Origin: an uncultured Eubacteriales bacterium
GTDB taxonomy: Bacteria > Bacillota > Clostridia > Oscillospirales > CAG-272
Assembly: GCA_934526185.1 (NCBI GenBank)
Contig: CAKTAA010000003.1
Span: 1-64,000, forward strand
DNA: 64,000 bases
Reading direction: 5' to 3'
Shown: positions 25,926-35,338 of the stretch, piece by piece
How the letters are laid out: the number at the start of each line of letters is the position of its first letter
How positions within the stretch are numbered: position 1 is the stretch's first letter
Position numbers and translations under genes: made by a program
Notes under the pieces: generated by a model
Told to the model about the DNA's origin: nothing
Database searches by the model: none
The model's input: only the letters and a program-made list of their open reading frames with translations

Positions 25926-27593
25926 ATGCAGCTCTTAACAAAATTGATTTCGCCGCTCGAAAAATGCTTTATGGACGATGATATCGGAGCAAAAGCGGAA
26001 TACCGCTATGCGAGCATTCTGTCCAATGAGCGCTTTGCTTTTCAGATCGCGTATACGGACGTCGATCCGTCCAACCGCGCATACATACCCGGCAGCATAC
26101 GCGTGGACTCACTGCTCAGCGACGCGATTGCCGTCTCGTTTGTAATGCAGGTGCCTTCCGCCATGCCGGTTTACCGCGGGGATGCCTCCTACGACGGTTA
26201 TCTGCGCACGACGCCGGGCTTTTATCCGGATCTCCTGCTGCCCGCGTGTGACTTTCGCGAAGCGGCCTATGTATACGGAGAACTGAAAGCCCTATGGATA
26301 GAGGTAGATCCGGCCGGACGCTATCCTGCCGGCAATTACCCGATAACCGTTCTCTTTTTGGATGATGCAGGAAATACAGCCGCCTCTGAAACCTTTGTTC
26401 TAACCGTCATCAGCGCGGCTCTGCCTGAGCAGACACTGAAATTTACCCAGTGGCTGCATACCGACTGTCTTGCCTCCTATTACGGCTTTGAAATTTTCAG
26501 TGAAGAATACTGGCAAACCGTCGAACAGTTTATGAAAACCGCTGTTCGCAGCGGTGTCAACATGATGCTCACGCCCATATTCACCCCGCCGCTTGATACC
26601 ATCCCCGGAGGCGAACGCCCAACCGTACAGCTTGTCGATATTGCCGTCCGCAGTGACGGAACATATATTTTCGGATTTGAAAAGCTGGGGCGGTGGCTTG
26701 ATCTCTGCGCCGCCTGCGGTATCCGATATTACGAGTTCTCCCATCTGTTTACGCAGTGGGGCGCGCAAGCGGCTCCGAAAATTGTCGCGAAAAAGGACAG
26801 ACGGATCCGGAGAATCTTCGGCTGGGACACAGACGCTTCTTCGCCGGAATATATAAACTTTCTCCATGCCTTTCTTCCGGCACTGATCTCTTACATGCGC
26901 GGACGCGGAGAGGCGGACAAATGTGTTTTCCATATCTCAGACGAGCCGGCGCCGGAGCATTTTGATTCCTACAGCCGCGCGCGCAAATCCGTAGAGGAGC
27001 TTCTCAAAGGCTTTACCGTGATGGACGCGCTCTCAGACGTTTCCTTTTACGACAGGGGCGCCGTTAGTCTTCCCGTGCCTGCGCTCAACCATATTGAACC
27101 GTTTCTCTCCCGTCCGCTCCCCGAGCGGTGGACGTATTACTGCTGCGGACAGCGGGAAAAAGTATCCAACCGTTTTCTCGCCATGCCGTCTCAGCGGAAC
27201 CGGATTCTCGGCACGCAGATGTATCTGTACGGCATCGGCGGTTTTCTGCACTGGGGCTATAACTTCTATTACAGCCGCGGTTCCGTCCGTCCGGTAAATC
27301 CGTATTCCTGCACAGACGGAGGGTATTTTGTGCCGTCAGGCGACGCATTCTCCGTCTATCCGGCGCCGGGCGGATCCACCTACGAGACGATACGGCTGCA
27401 GGTATTTTATCACGCCCTGCAGGATATGCGCGCACTCCGGCTCTGCGAAGCGTTCTGCGGTACCGAAGCCGTCCGCCGATGCATTCAGGAATGTGCGGGT
27501 ATGGCGGTTACTTTTACCGCTTTTCCGGAGGATATTTCCTTTATACACAGACTGCGCGAAAAAATTAACAGCATGATTCAACGAAACATATGA
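25926..27593 (+). CDS. DUF4091 glycoside-hydrolase-like protein
   Basis: The 555-aa protein has no signal peptide. The N-terminal part (to about residue 165) looks like a beta-sandwich. It is followed by a TIM-barrel-like section (TLKFTQWLHTDCLASYYGFE, MMLTPIFTPPLDT, CVFHISDEPAPEHFDSY) and the DUF4091 region (QMYLYGIGGFLHWGYNFYY). The Asp-Glu in HISDEP is a candidate catalytic pair. Relatives are annotated as glycoside hydrolase-like, but no substrate is established. AAAGGAG precedes the ATG. Galactokinase begins 22 nt downstream, so a galactoside is an attractive intracellular substrate. Confidence 0.82.
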   Translation: MQLLTKLISPLEKCFMDDDIGAKAEYRYASILSNERFAFQIAYTDVDPSNRAYIPGSIRVDSLLSDAIAVSFVMQVPSAMPVYRGDASYDGYLRTTPGFYPDLLLPACDFREAAYVYGELKALWIEVDPAGRYPAGNYPITVLFLDDAGNTAASETFVLTVISAALPEQTLKFTQWLHTDCLASYYGFEIFSEEYWQTVEQFMKTAVRSGVNMMLTPIFTPPLDTIPGGERPTVQLVDIAVRSDGTYIFGFEKLGRWLDLCAACGIRYYEFSHLFTQWGAQAAPKIVAKKDRRIRRIFGWDTDASSPEYINFLHAFLPALISYMRGRGEADKCVFHISDEPAPEHFDSYSRARKSVEELLKGFTVMDALSDVSFYDRGAVSLPVPALNHIEPFLSRPLPERWTYYCCGQREKVSNRFLAMPSQRNRILGTQMYLYGIGGFLHWGYNFYYSRGSVRPVNPYSCTDGGYFVPSGDAFSVYPAPGGSTYETIRLQVFYHALQDMRALRLCEAFCGTEAVRRCIQECAGMAVTFTAFPEDISFIHRLREKINSMIQRNI

Positions 27594-27615
27594 TTTTGAG
27601 AAAGGATGTATCAAG

Positions 27616-28893
27616 ATGAACAGCAAAGAATTAAAGGCCGCCCTCCGGGACGGAAAAATTGACGGAGAACTGACCGCACTTTACGGAAAGGACGCGCTTG
27701 CATTTCAAAAGCAGAGATATGAAAAAGCAGTCTGCGCATTTGAGGATTTATACGGGGAGGCGGATGTTTCCCTGTTTACCGTAGCCGGCAGAAGCGAGAT
27801 ATCCGGCAACCACACGGATCACAATCACGGGTGCGTCATCGCCGCTTCCATTGATCTCGACATCATTGCGGTAGCTGCAAAAACCGAAGGAAACATGATC
27901 CGCGTCAAAAGTGAGGGCTTTCCCATCGACGAGGTGGAAATTTCGGATCCCCGGCCTGATCCCGCCGCCTTCGGAACATCAGCCGCCATCATCGCCGGCA
28001 TGTGCAGGGGCTTTCTTGACAAAGGCCGCGCCTGCGGCGGTTTCAACGCCTATACGACCTCCAATGTGCTCAAAGGGTCCGGCCTTTCCTCGTCCGCAGC
28101 ATTTGAGGATATGATAGGTACGGTGCTCAACCACTTTTACAACGGCGGCGCAATCGACAACACGGAAATCGCCAAGCTGTCCCAGCTTGCGGAAATTCAT
28201 TTCTTCGGCAAGCCCTGCGGACTGATGGATCAGATGGCCTGTGCGGTCGGCGGCTTTATCGCCATTGATTTTGCGGATCCCGAAAAGCCGGTCATTGAAA
28301 AAATGGATTTTGATCTGACCGCTCACGGCTACAGCCTGTGCATCGTCAATACAGGCGGAAATCACGCGGATCTGACGGATGACTATGCGTCAATTCCGAC
28401 CGAAATGAAACAAATCGCCTCCTATTTCGGCCGGCCGGTTCTGCGGGATGTCACAATGGAGCAGATTAAGGAAAGCATTCCCGCACTTCGTGAGGCGTTC
28501 GGCGACCGCGCTATTCTCCGGGCCATCCACTTCATCAAGGAAAACGACAGAGTAAAAACACAAGCTGCCGCGCTCAGAGAGGGTGATCTTTCCGCGTTTT
28601 TCGAGGGCGTTCTGGAATCCGGCGCCTCCAGCTTCCGGTATCTGCAGAATGTATATACCACCAAAAACACATCGGAGCAGGGACTTTCGCTCGCGCTTGC
28701 CCTGGCTGAGGATTACCTGCGCACCAGAGGCGGCGCATGGCGCGTACATGGCGGCGGCTTTGCAGGAACCATTCAGGCATTTGTAAGCAACACGGACGTG
28801 GAGGGCTTTCGTGCGCTGATGGACAGCGCTTTCGGCGACGGCGCCTGCATCGTCCTGCATGTACGTCAGACAGGTGCCGGGAAGCTCCTATAA
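27616..28893 (+). CDS. galK: Galactokinase (GHMP family)
   Basis: The 425-aa kinase phosphorylates galactose (or a close relative) at C1 using ATP. The signature GRSEISGNHTDHNHG (about 58-72) is a variant of the GRxNxIGEHxDY galactokinase motif, with Gly-Asn replacing the usual Gly-Glu. The GHMP phosphate loop is KGSGLSSSAAFE and the third motif is HGGGFAGTIQAF. The AAAGG site lies 9 nt before the ATG. It forms a transcription unit with the upstream DUF4091 gene. The altered signature and longer N-terminus leave room for a different sugar, for example galacturonate or N-acetylgalactosamine. Confidence 0.85.
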   Translation: MNSKELKAALRDGKIDGELTALYGKDALAFQKQRYEKAVCAFEDLYGEADVSLFTVAGRSEISGNHTDHNHGCVIAASIDLDIIAVAAKTEGNMIRVKSEGFPIDEVEISDPRPDPAAFGTSAAIIAGMCRGFLDKGRACGGFNAYTTSNVLKGSGLSSSAAFEDMIGTVLNHFYNGGAIDNTEIAKLSQLAEIHFFGKPCGLMDQMACAVGGFIAIDFADPEKPVIEKMDFDLTAHGYSLCIVNTGGNHADLTDDYASIPTEMKQIASYFGRPVLRDVTMEQIKESIPALREAFGDRAILRAIHFIKENDRVKTQAAALREGDLSAFFEGVLESGASSFRYLQNVYTTKNTSEQGLSLALALAEDYLRTRGGAWRVHGGGFAGTIQAFVSNTDVEGFRALMDSAFGDGACIVLHVRQTGAGKLL

Positions 28894-29144
28894 AATATCC
28901 GGAAACAGAAGGAAGCGTATCCGGAGGCCTTGTGCCGACATTCCCGCAGCGAGCTGACGGGGCTGTTTCTAAAGGCAAAGCTTCACGGCTTTCAGCGTCC
29001 GGTTTAAGCGGCAGACCTCCGCTGCGCGGAGGTGTCCTCCGGCGAGCTGCCTCTCGTTACGGAAAACCGGTTTATTATCTGATGCCCTTTCAGAGGGCTT
29101 AACCCGATGAAAACGTGCATATCCTGTGAAAGGAATGGTAAAGC

Positions 29145-29921
29145 ATGAAAAAAGAAAATAGAACAAAGCTGTTCGGTCTGACCGCAGCCGCACTGCTTAC
29201 GCTTTGTTCCTGTACCGATCCAGACGGCGATCCGATATCATCACAGGGTACAGAAACTGCAAAGCAGACGGAAGCTGTCATCTCTCAGACAAGTGAACCG
29301 CAGGAAACAGAAAACGAACCCCGCGACGGTATCCACTACAGCAGCAACGGCAAAAAAATCGAACAGATAAACGGCATCACATACGTGGACGGTATTCTGA
29401 TTGCAAATAAAACCTATTCCCTGCCGTCAGACTATGCGCCGGGTGTGGATCCGACAGCGCAGGCCGCCCTGAATGAGCTTATCAGCGCTGCCGCGAAAGA
29501 GGGGCATACGCTATATCTGATGTCGGGTTACCGCTCCTATGAGCGGCAATACACACTGTATCACAATTATGGCCAAAGAGACGGATACGATGAAGCTGAC
29601 ACCTATTCCGCACGCCCGGGTTTTTCAGAGCACCAGACGGGGCTTGCCTTCGACATGAACTCTGTAGAAATCTCCTGGGGCAAAACGCCGGAGGGCCAGT
29701 GGCTGAAAAACCACTGCGCAGAATACGGCTTTATTATCCGTTATCCTGAAAATATGACGGATATTACCGGATATATTTACGAGCCGTGGCATATCCGCTA
29801 TCTCGGTGTGGAAACAGCAAAGGCCGTAACGGAAAGCGGTCTGACGCTTGAGGAATATCTGGGCATCACCTCCTCATACGAAGATTACGACCGATTGCAG
29901 TCGCTTCGGCAGACTGACTGA
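29145..29921 (+). CDS. VanY-like D-alanyl-D-alanine carboxypeptidase lipoprotein (M15 family)
   Basis: The 258-aa precursor has a lipoprotein signal with lipobox LCSC at about residues 22-25, then a Thr/Glu-rich linker. The M15B catalytic domain follows: LYLMSGYRSYERQYTLY, ARPGFSEHQTGLAFDMN (zinc His and Asp) and EPWHIRYLG (zinc His). It would trim terminal D-Ala from peptidoglycan stem peptides on the outer membrane face. No VanRS or VanHAX genes are near, so housekeeping wall maturation is more likely than glycopeptide resistance. The ATG at 29145 has AAAGGA about 10 nt upstream. Confidence 0.88.
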   Translation: MKKENRTKLFGLTAAALLTLCSCTDPDGDPISSQGTETAKQTEAVISQTSEPQETENEPRDGIHYSSNGKKIEQINGITYVDGILIANKTYSLPSDYAPGVDPTAQAALNELISAAAKEGHTLYLMSGYRSYERQYTLYHNYGQRDGYDEADTYSARPGFSEHQTGLAFDMNSVEISWGKTPEGQWLKNHCAEYGFIIRYPENMTDITGYIYEPWHIRYLGVETAKAVTESGLTLEEYLGITSSYEDYDRLQSLRQTD

Positions 29922-30003
29922 ACGGAAAGGAGCCGGACACATCGCGGCGCAGAACCGCCCAAAAAATGTGCCGCCGGGTTTCTGTTCCGACTGCCGATAC
30001 AGA

Positions 30004-30060
30004 AAGCAGGCGCCAAAGGATCCGGAAGCGGACGCCGCCCGGCGCCTGCTTCCGTTTCAT
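30004..30060 (+). terminator. Possible terminator after the VanY-like gene
   Basis: AAGCAGGCGCC (30004-30014) pairs with GGCGCCTGCTT (30041-30051) around a 26-nt structured loop; CCGTTTCAT follows. The stem is good but the U-tract is weak. Confidence 0.4.
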
Positions 30061-30136
30061 ACAGCGGATTTTTTCACAGAAAGGCGGTACAGAGTATAAG
30101 AATCGTTTTGCCTTGTGCCGGAAAGGAGTTATATTT

Positions 30137-31498
30137 ATGAATTATACGGAATACCGCGATGAGTATGTAAGTACAGATATCCGCAACGGTACGACATACC
30201 CCTTTCGGATATATGTACCGTGCGGCACCGGTGAAACCGCTTATGCTGTGTTGGTTACGCACGACGGATTAAACGAGGCCGAAGCCGAGGCCATGGGAAA
30301 GCTGTATGAAAGCGGAGAGGCTCCCCCGTGTGTCATCATCGGTATATCTCCCGGAACTATGTTCCCTCCTGCGTCCGGAGGAGAGGCCAGAAATATGCGT
30401 TTTCACGATTACGATATTTTTTCGTCGGAATATGTCGATTTCATCGTGGACGAGCTGATTCCTCATCTAAAGGAAAAGTATGACTTGCCTTTGTCGGAGG
30501 ATCCGAATATGCATATGATAAGCGGCGGATCCTCAGGCGGTATTTCATCGTGGAACGGCGTCTGGTTCCGAAACGATTATTTCCGCAGAGCTTATTTAAG
30601 CAGCCCAACCTTTTCAGCCATGGCGCGCGGCAACATGGCTCCCGTATTTATGCGCCTGTTTGAAACAAAACCCATCAGAGTTTTTATCGATTATTCGGAA
30701 AACGAACCGGACGATTATTTCGGAAGCTCCTACTGCGCCGCGCTGGAGGGACATTACGCGCTTCAATTCGCAGGCTACGACTATCAATGGGCCTATTATC
30801 CGGGTGAGGGACACTGCAGCCGCCTGAACGATAAAAACACGGCCGAAGAAGTGCTGCGTTTTCTCTGGAAGGATTGGAAAACTGCTTCTGTAAAGGCAGT
30901 ACGGCTTTCTCCGAGAGCTGAGGCTGTTATTTTCCGCGACGATCCCTGGCTGGCAAGCAGCTCTGGCCTGCCGGATAAAACAGCGGCTGTAACAAAATCA
31001 GGCACATATCAAATAAAAGGTAACGCTATTGTTTTTTACGGAAACGGAGAAGAAAAAACCGTCAAAGACGGTTTTGCCCGTCTGTCCGCTCTTGCGGTTT
31101 CCTCAGATTTATGGAGACTGTATATCGCAGACTCTTTGCGGGGCTGTATTTATTCCGCCACGATCTGCGAAAACGGAGACCTTCAGGATATGCAAATCTT
31201 TTGCTCGCTGCATATGCCGACTGATTTTCACCGTCCCGGCGCTTATGATATCTGCGTCGACAGCAAGGACAGGGTATTTGCCGCCACGGAGCTGGGCGTT
31301 CAGTGTGTACGCTCCTATGGTCTTGTCGATGTTATACTGCCGCTGCCCCGAAATGAAATTCCTCAAAAGCTGGCGATAAGCGGCGATCGTTTATATGCTG
31401 ACTGCGGAGAAAAAATTTATAGCAGAAAAATCAAATCCACTGCAAAGAATGATGCATTGCAGCCGGAAACGCCCCATTTTACCGGTTATTACGATTAA
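30137..31498 (+). CDS. Esterase (Fes/IroE-type alpha/beta hydrolase) fused to a gluconolactonase-like propeller segment
   Basis: The 453-aa protein lacks a signal peptide. Residues 1-255 form an alpha/beta hydrolase of the enterochelin-esterase type, with nucleophile motif GGSSGG (Ser near 133) and a late His in YYPGEGHCSRLND. The remainder (VKAVRLSPRAEAVIFRDDPW, LWRLYIADSLRGCIYSA, PGAYDICVDSKDRVFAATEL) resembles SMP-30/gluconolactonase blades but is only about 170 residues, so it is a partial propeller. The start is ATG 30137 (AAAGGAGT 9 nt upstream); the longer open frame from 29966 is not supported. The likely role is cleavage of an ester or lactone from a sugar-derived substrate. Confidence 0.75.
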   Translation: MNYTEYRDEYVSTDIRNGTTYPFRIYVPCGTGETAYAVLVTHDGLNEAEAEAMGKLYESGEAPPCVIIGISPGTMFPPASGGEARNMRFHDYDIFSSEYVDFIVDELIPHLKEKYDLPLSEDPNMHMISGGSSGGISSWNGVWFRNDYFRRAYLSSPTFSAMARGNMAPVFMRLFETKPIRVFIDYSENEPDDYFGSSYCAALEGHYALQFAGYDYQWAYYPGEGHCSRLNDKNTAEEVLRFLWKDWKTASVKAVRLSPRAEAVIFRDDPWLASSSGLPDKTAAVTKSGTYQIKGNAIVFYGNGEEKTVKDGFARLSALAVSSDLWRLYIADSLRGCIYSATICENGDLQDMQIFCSLHMPTDFHRPGAYDICVDSKDRVFAATELGVQCVRSYGLVDVILPLPRNEIPQKLAISGDRLYADCGEKIYSRKIKSTAKNDALQPETPHFTGYYD

Positions 31499-31553
31499 AC
31501 AGTCGTAATTTTGTATTTTAGGAACTTCACAAACCGATAGGTTTCACGAAAAC

Positions 31554-31587
31554 AAAGGGACTGCGGCGCAAGCGCCGCAGTCCCTTT
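31554..31587 (+). terminator. Strong hairpin after the esterase gene
   Basis: AAAGGGACTGCGGCG and CGCCGCAGTCCCTTT form a stem of about 15 bp with a CAAG loop, 55 nt past the stop codon. The right arm ends in only three Ts, so termination efficiency is uncertain. Confidence 0.6.
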
Positions 31588-31724
31588 ACCCGTACACGGA
31601 TCATCCCCGCGGGGACAATCGCCGGCTGCTGCATCAGCCGTCATATTTCAATAAGGGGCTTGCCCCGTCATGAAGGCGTGGTATGACGTTCCGTGGGGAT
31701 TGACTCCTCAGTGAACGGAGGAAT

Positions 31725-31767
31725 GGAACCCGCCGCCGAGGGAGGCGGGGACATCTTGCCTAAGTTA
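31725..31767. repeat. Hairpin repeat, copy B (IS200/IS605-end-like)
   Basis: GGAACCCGCCGCCGAGGGA, GGCGGGGACATC and GCCTAAGTTATA, in the same order as copy A at 12852-12900. The preceding GGATTGACTCC stretch also resembles IS605-family right ends. No transposase frame is left. The repeat overlaps the stop codon of the cytidylyltransferase gene. Confidence 0.45.
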
Positions 31768-32661
31768 TATTTCATACGCAGGATCAATTTCCTTTAATTC
31801 TCTGTACGTATCTATCTCCGCAATGTCATCGAAGGAGCATTCGCGCACAGCTACACGGTATTCCTCTATAAAGTATTCAAGAGGCACCTGATCCCAGTAC
31901 CGTTCCTTGCCGCCCGGAGACTGGTACACCTGCTCGACATGCTTGGCGAGCTTAACGCCGTCCTCCTCCGTCCAATACGAGACGCCGAACATATGGTAGC
32001 AATCGGTTCCTCCGATAGACAAATTTGTAATCCAGCCGTTCCGGCACTGGAAGCACCAGTCGTCCGTCATCGCAACCGGAACGCCGAGATAATTCGAGGT
32101 ATACTGATATTTTGTGATAAGCGATGGGTTGGACAACAGCAGATCCGCCTCCAGCAGGTAAGCATTCGGAAGCAGATACCGCGCGCACATGACCGATGAG
32201 ATATTATTTGCCTCATTGTACGCGGGGTTCTCGACAAATTTGATGTTCGGATACCGGTATAAAAGCTGATCAAACTGCTCGGACAAATAGCCGCGGATAA
32301 TATAAATTTCATCAATTCCCGCTGCTGTAACGGCATCAAGCAGTGTATCGATGATTCGCTTTCCGCGTACGCGTACAAGCGGTTTCGGCGTATTCAGCGT
32401 AATCGGCACAAGGCGCGAACCAAAGCCCGCCGCCACAAAGACAGCACGTTTTACGCGATACGGCTCCAGTGCCTCGAGCCCTTTTTCCGCCACGCCGCCG
32501 TTGACCAGATAACCAGCCTCCGTAAGCTGGTACAGCGTTTTGTTGATGATTCCGAGAGACATTCCGGTATGATCCGCCATCTCTCTCTGCGTTGCACGCC
32601 CATTTTTCTCGATCCACGTAAGCAGATCGAATTGTTTTTTTGACAGCATTTCCCGTTCCAT
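31765..32661 (-). CDS. Winged-helix / LicC-like nucleotidyltransferase fusion
   Basis: The 298-aa protein has an N-terminal MarR/Lrp-like winged helix (residues 1-65: QFDLLTWIEKNGRATQREMA, DHTGMSLGIINKTLYQLTE). A LicC/CTP:phosphocholine cytidylyltransferase-type domain follows: AVFVAAGFGSRLVPITLN, TPKPLVRVRGKRIIDTLLDA, NEANNISSVMCAR. It would transfer CMP from CTP to phosphocholine or 2-aminoethylphosphonate. The start at 32661 has AAAGGGA 11 nt upstream. The AEP-type transporter genes just upstream on the same strand suggest that the imported compound is the substrate to be activated. Whether the helix-turn-helix binds DNA is unknown. Confidence 0.8.
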   Translation of the reverse strand: MEREMLSKKQFDLLTWIEKNGRATQREMADHTGMSLGIINKTLYQLTEAGYLVNGGVAEKGLEALEPYRVKRAVFVAAGFGSRLVPITLNTPKPLVRVRGKRIIDTLLDAVTAAGIDEIYIIRGYLSEQFDQLLYRYPNIKFVENPAYNEANNISSVMCARYLLPNAYLLEADLLLSNPSLITKYQYTSNYLGVPVAMTDDWCFQCRNGWITNLSIGGTDCYHMFGVSYWTEEDGVKLAKHVEQVYQSPGGKERYWDQVPLEYFIEEYRVAVRECSFDDIAEIDTYRELKEIDPAYEI

Positions 32662-32828
32662 TTTATGACCATCCCTTTCCGGTAACCTTGATATTGTGAC
32701 AGTGAATTTTATACACAAATTGCCTGACCTTTGTAAAGGTAAAGGCCTTCGTCTGAAGGATTCATTTTTCAGACATATCGGCTTCGGATTTTTATTTTCT
32801 GTGAGAGCATCGTACCCGGTGTTTTCAT

Positions 32829-34490
32829 TTACACCTTCTCCGTGCCGCGGCGCTGAAACGCAGGTTCCCGCCTTTCCGCCTTTCCGTCTTCCGACGATAT
32901 GCACCGTTTTCCCGAAAGATATTTTTCCGCCGATTTTCTGACAAAATAGACGCCTCCCTTTACAAGCAGGTTCACGAAAAAGATGAGGAACGAAACAAAG
33001 GCGGAAGATTCCAGCAGAAGCTGCGCCTCAAACTGGGTAATCATCAGCGAAAGCGGCTTGGTATACGCGTCGGACAGGAAGGACACGGCAGAAATCGTGA
33101 TCATGGAATTGACAAAAAAATAGGTAAACATCTCAAGCAGCGTCGGTACGGTCTGGGGCAGAATAACGTCCTTTATCATCCGCATGCGGCCGATGCCGAG
33201 CGTCTGTCCGACAGCTTCCAGGTTTCCGTTCAGCTTGCCCAGACTGTTGTACATCATCAGATACGGAGATGCAAAAAAATGAACCAGATTCACAAGAATC
33301 AGAATGGCGAGCGTACCGTATATAAAGCTGCCTTTAAAGAAAAAAACATAGGAAAGCCCCAGGACAACACCCGGAACAGCCAGCGACAGCAGAGATACCA
33401 AATGCAGCGCTTTCACCGTCCTGCCCCCGGTTCTCGCCGTCAGATAAGCACATAAAAACGCCATACAAATTCCGGCGACAGCTACGCCCAGACTGATGAT
33501 AACGGAATTGGCAAGATAAGTGCCCGCTCCTTTTTCCAGCGCGTTACGGATATGGCGGAAGCTGAGCGACAGATCAACCGGATACCTGTTCGCCAGTGTC
33601 AGCATGATAAAGGACAAGAGCGGTGTCAGGACACCCACGGAGGTAACGGTGCAGAGCGTATACGCAGTGCCTTTAGCCGCGCGGCCGCTTTTCAGATCAA
33701 AAGGTTTTGTCTGAAACTGACTGTTCTGCCGCTCACGGCAGAGGAGGTCAAAGGCAAACGCAATGATTGCCGGAATCAGCAGCACGGTACCAATTACCGT
33801 GCCCCTGCCGAAGTCCAGACGCCCGATAACCTCATGATACATCATCACGGGAAGCGTCATATACTTTCCGCCTATCATCAGCGGCACGCCGTAGTCGGTA
33901 AAAATCAGCGTAAAGGTCGCAAAAATTACACTGACAAGCGGCTTTTTGAGATACGGCAGCGTGATCTGCTGAAACCGTCGCACGCGCGGTATCCCCAGCA
34001 CGGACGCGGCTTCATACGGTGTGCTGTCCTCATACTTGAGCACATCGCTCAGCATCAGGAAAGCCACCGGAAACGAATACATCACGCTACCGGCAACAAT
34101 GCCCCAAAAGCCGTACAAACCGGTCGAAAGGCCGAACAGTCTGGTCAGTATCCCGTTTGCGCCAAACAGAATAATCAGGCCCATGCCGTGAGAAATCGAC
34201 GGCAGCAGCATCGGCAGCACCAGAATCGTTTTAAAAAACGCTTTGCCGCGTATGCTTGTCCGGGCAATACAGAACGCCAGCGCTGCGGCAAGCAGCAGAG
34301 AAATCAGCGTAGCCGTAAGGGACACCGTCACAGAGTTTAAAAGCGCCTTCTGAAATTTTTCACCTGAAAAAACTTTGCCGATATCCGTGTCGGCAAGACC
34401 GAAGAGCATTCTCCCAACAGGGAGGATGACGGAAAAGAGAAAGAAAACGGCGGCGGCGAGCTTCGCAGCCGAACATGTTCGACGTTTCAA
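32829..34490 (-). CDS. ABC transporter permease, two fused permease domains (2-aminoethylphosphonate / iron(III) type)
   Basis: The 553-aa protein has about 12 membrane helices in two BPD-transport halves, each with an EAA loop: YEAASVLGIPRVRRFQQITL (about 155-175) and EAVGQTLGIGRMRMIKDVIL (about 430-450). Such double permeases serve ferric-ion and 2-aminoethylphosphonate importers. The start is a TTG at 34490; the nearest ribosome site (AAAGG) is about 13 nt upstream. It is separated from the ATPase gene by 86 nt that hold two hairpins, so its expression may be tuned relative to the ATPase. Confidence 0.87.
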   Translation of the reverse strand: MKRRTCSAAKLAAAVFFLFSVILPVGRMLFGLADTDIGKVFSGEKFQKALLNSVTVSLTATLISLLLAAALAFCIARTSIRGKAFFKTILVLPMLLPSISHGMGLIILFGANGILTRLFGLSTGLYGFWGIVAGSVMYSFPVAFLMLSDVLKYEDSTPYEAASVLGIPRVRRFQQITLPYLKKPLVSVIFATFTLIFTDYGVPLMIGGKYMTLPVMMYHEVIGRLDFGRGTVIGTVLLIPAIIAFAFDLLCRERQNSQFQTKPFDLKSGRAAKGTAYTLCTVTSVGVLTPLLSFIMLTLANRYPVDLSLSFRHIRNALEKGAGTYLANSVIISLGVAVAGICMAFLCAYLTARTGGRTVKALHLVSLLSLAVPGVVLGLSYVFFFKGSFIYGTLAILILVNLVHFFASPYLMMYNSLGKLNGNLEAVGQTLGIGRMRMIKDVILPQTVPTLLEMFTYFFVNSMITISAVSFLSDAYTKPLSLMITQFEAQLLLESSAFVSFLIFFVNLLVKGGVYFVRKSAEKYLSGKRCISSEDGKAERREPAFQRRGTEKV

Positions 34491-34520
34491 GAGATTATCA
34501 TACCTTTCTGTGTTCTGTCA

Positions 34521-34571
34521 GAGAGGAACCGAACAAATTGTTCGGTTCCTCTCCCATTTGCGCGCAAATGG
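34521..34571 (-). other. Twin intercistronic hairpins between ATPase and permease genes
   Basis: GAGAGGAACCGAAC/GTTCGGTTCCTCTC (34521-34534, 34540-34553) and CCATTTG/CAAATGG (34554-34560, 34565-34571) lie back to back. On the minus strand no U-tract follows, so they look like RNA stabilisers or attenuation/processing sites rather than a terminator. The first stem contains GAACAA/TTGTTC, the half-site motif found at the operon promoter. Confidence 0.55.
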
Positions 34572-34576
34572 CCTTT

Positions 34577-35338
34577 TTATGCCGTTACCGAAGTAAATCT
34601 TGCAAGGCTGTCAATTTTCATTCTGAGATTATCCAGTACAAATTCCTTTACATAAGCATCCGCCGGCTGTCTCAGAATCTCTTCAGGCGTTCCTATCTGA
34701 TGCATGCTCGCCTCTCCCATGACCATAATCCTGTCTGACATGGCGAACGCCTCCTCCTGATCATGGGTGATATAAATCATCGCCGCGCCGGTCTTTTTTT
34801 GAATATCCTTAAGCTCGCGCCGCAGCGACAGACGCGTAGCTACATCCAGAGCGCTCATCGGTTCGTCGAACAGAATAAGATCCGGCTGCAGCGCCAGCGT
34901 CCGTGCGATAGCCACCCGCTGCATCTGACCACCCGAAAGCTGTGCCGGACGCTTGTTTTTGTGATCTGTCAGGCCGACCAGCTCCAGCATCGACAGAGCA
35001 GTCTGCCGGGACTGCGGTTTCATCTCCTTTTTCAGTCTGACCGCGTATTCAACATTTTTCAAAACGGTCATGTTCTCAAACAGTGCGTAATTCTGGAACA
35101 CAATCCCCATGCCCCTCTTATCGGGCGGCTCACGGGTGATGTCCTTTTGATCCTTCAGAATGGCGCCGCCCGTCGGCTCAAGCAAACCGATAATGATGCG
35201 CAGCAGCGTCGTCTTTCCGCAGCCGGAGGGCCCCAGGACAGAAAGAAATTCCCCGCCCTTCACCTCAAAGCTTAACGGATTTAAAATAATTTTGCCGTCG
35301 ATCTGTTTTTCGATATCGCGGATTATCAGTGATTCCAT
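34577..35338 (-). CDS. ABC transporter ATP-binding protein (PotA/FbpC/PhnT type)
   Basis: The 253-aa ATPase has Walker A GPSGCGKTTLLRI (about 35-45), signature LSGGQMQRVAIARTL, Walker B LILFDEPMSALD and an H-loop in YITHDQEEA. It lacks the extra C-terminal TOBE domain seen in MalK-type subunits. Its start overlaps the end of the binding-protein gene by 13 nt, indicating translational coupling. It energises the double permease encoded downstream. Confidence 0.92.
   Translation of the reverse strand: MESLIIRDIEKQIDGKIILNPLSFEVKGGEFLSVLGPSGCGKTTLLRIIIGLLEPTGGAILKDQKDITREPPDKRGMGIVFQNYALFENMTVLKNVEYAVRLKKEMKPQSRQTALSMLELVGLTDHKNKRPAQLSGGQMQRVAIARTLALQPDLILFDEPMSALDVATRLSLRRELKDIQKKTGAAMIYITHDQEEAFAMSDRIMVMGEASMHQIGTPEEILRQPADAYVKEFVLDNLRMKIDSLARFTSVTA

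Noticed and set aside
29145..29921. Glycopeptide resistance (vanY) interpretation
   Set aside because: No vanH/vanA/vanX or VanRS genes are present in the window; a housekeeping M15 carboxypeptidase is the simpler reading.
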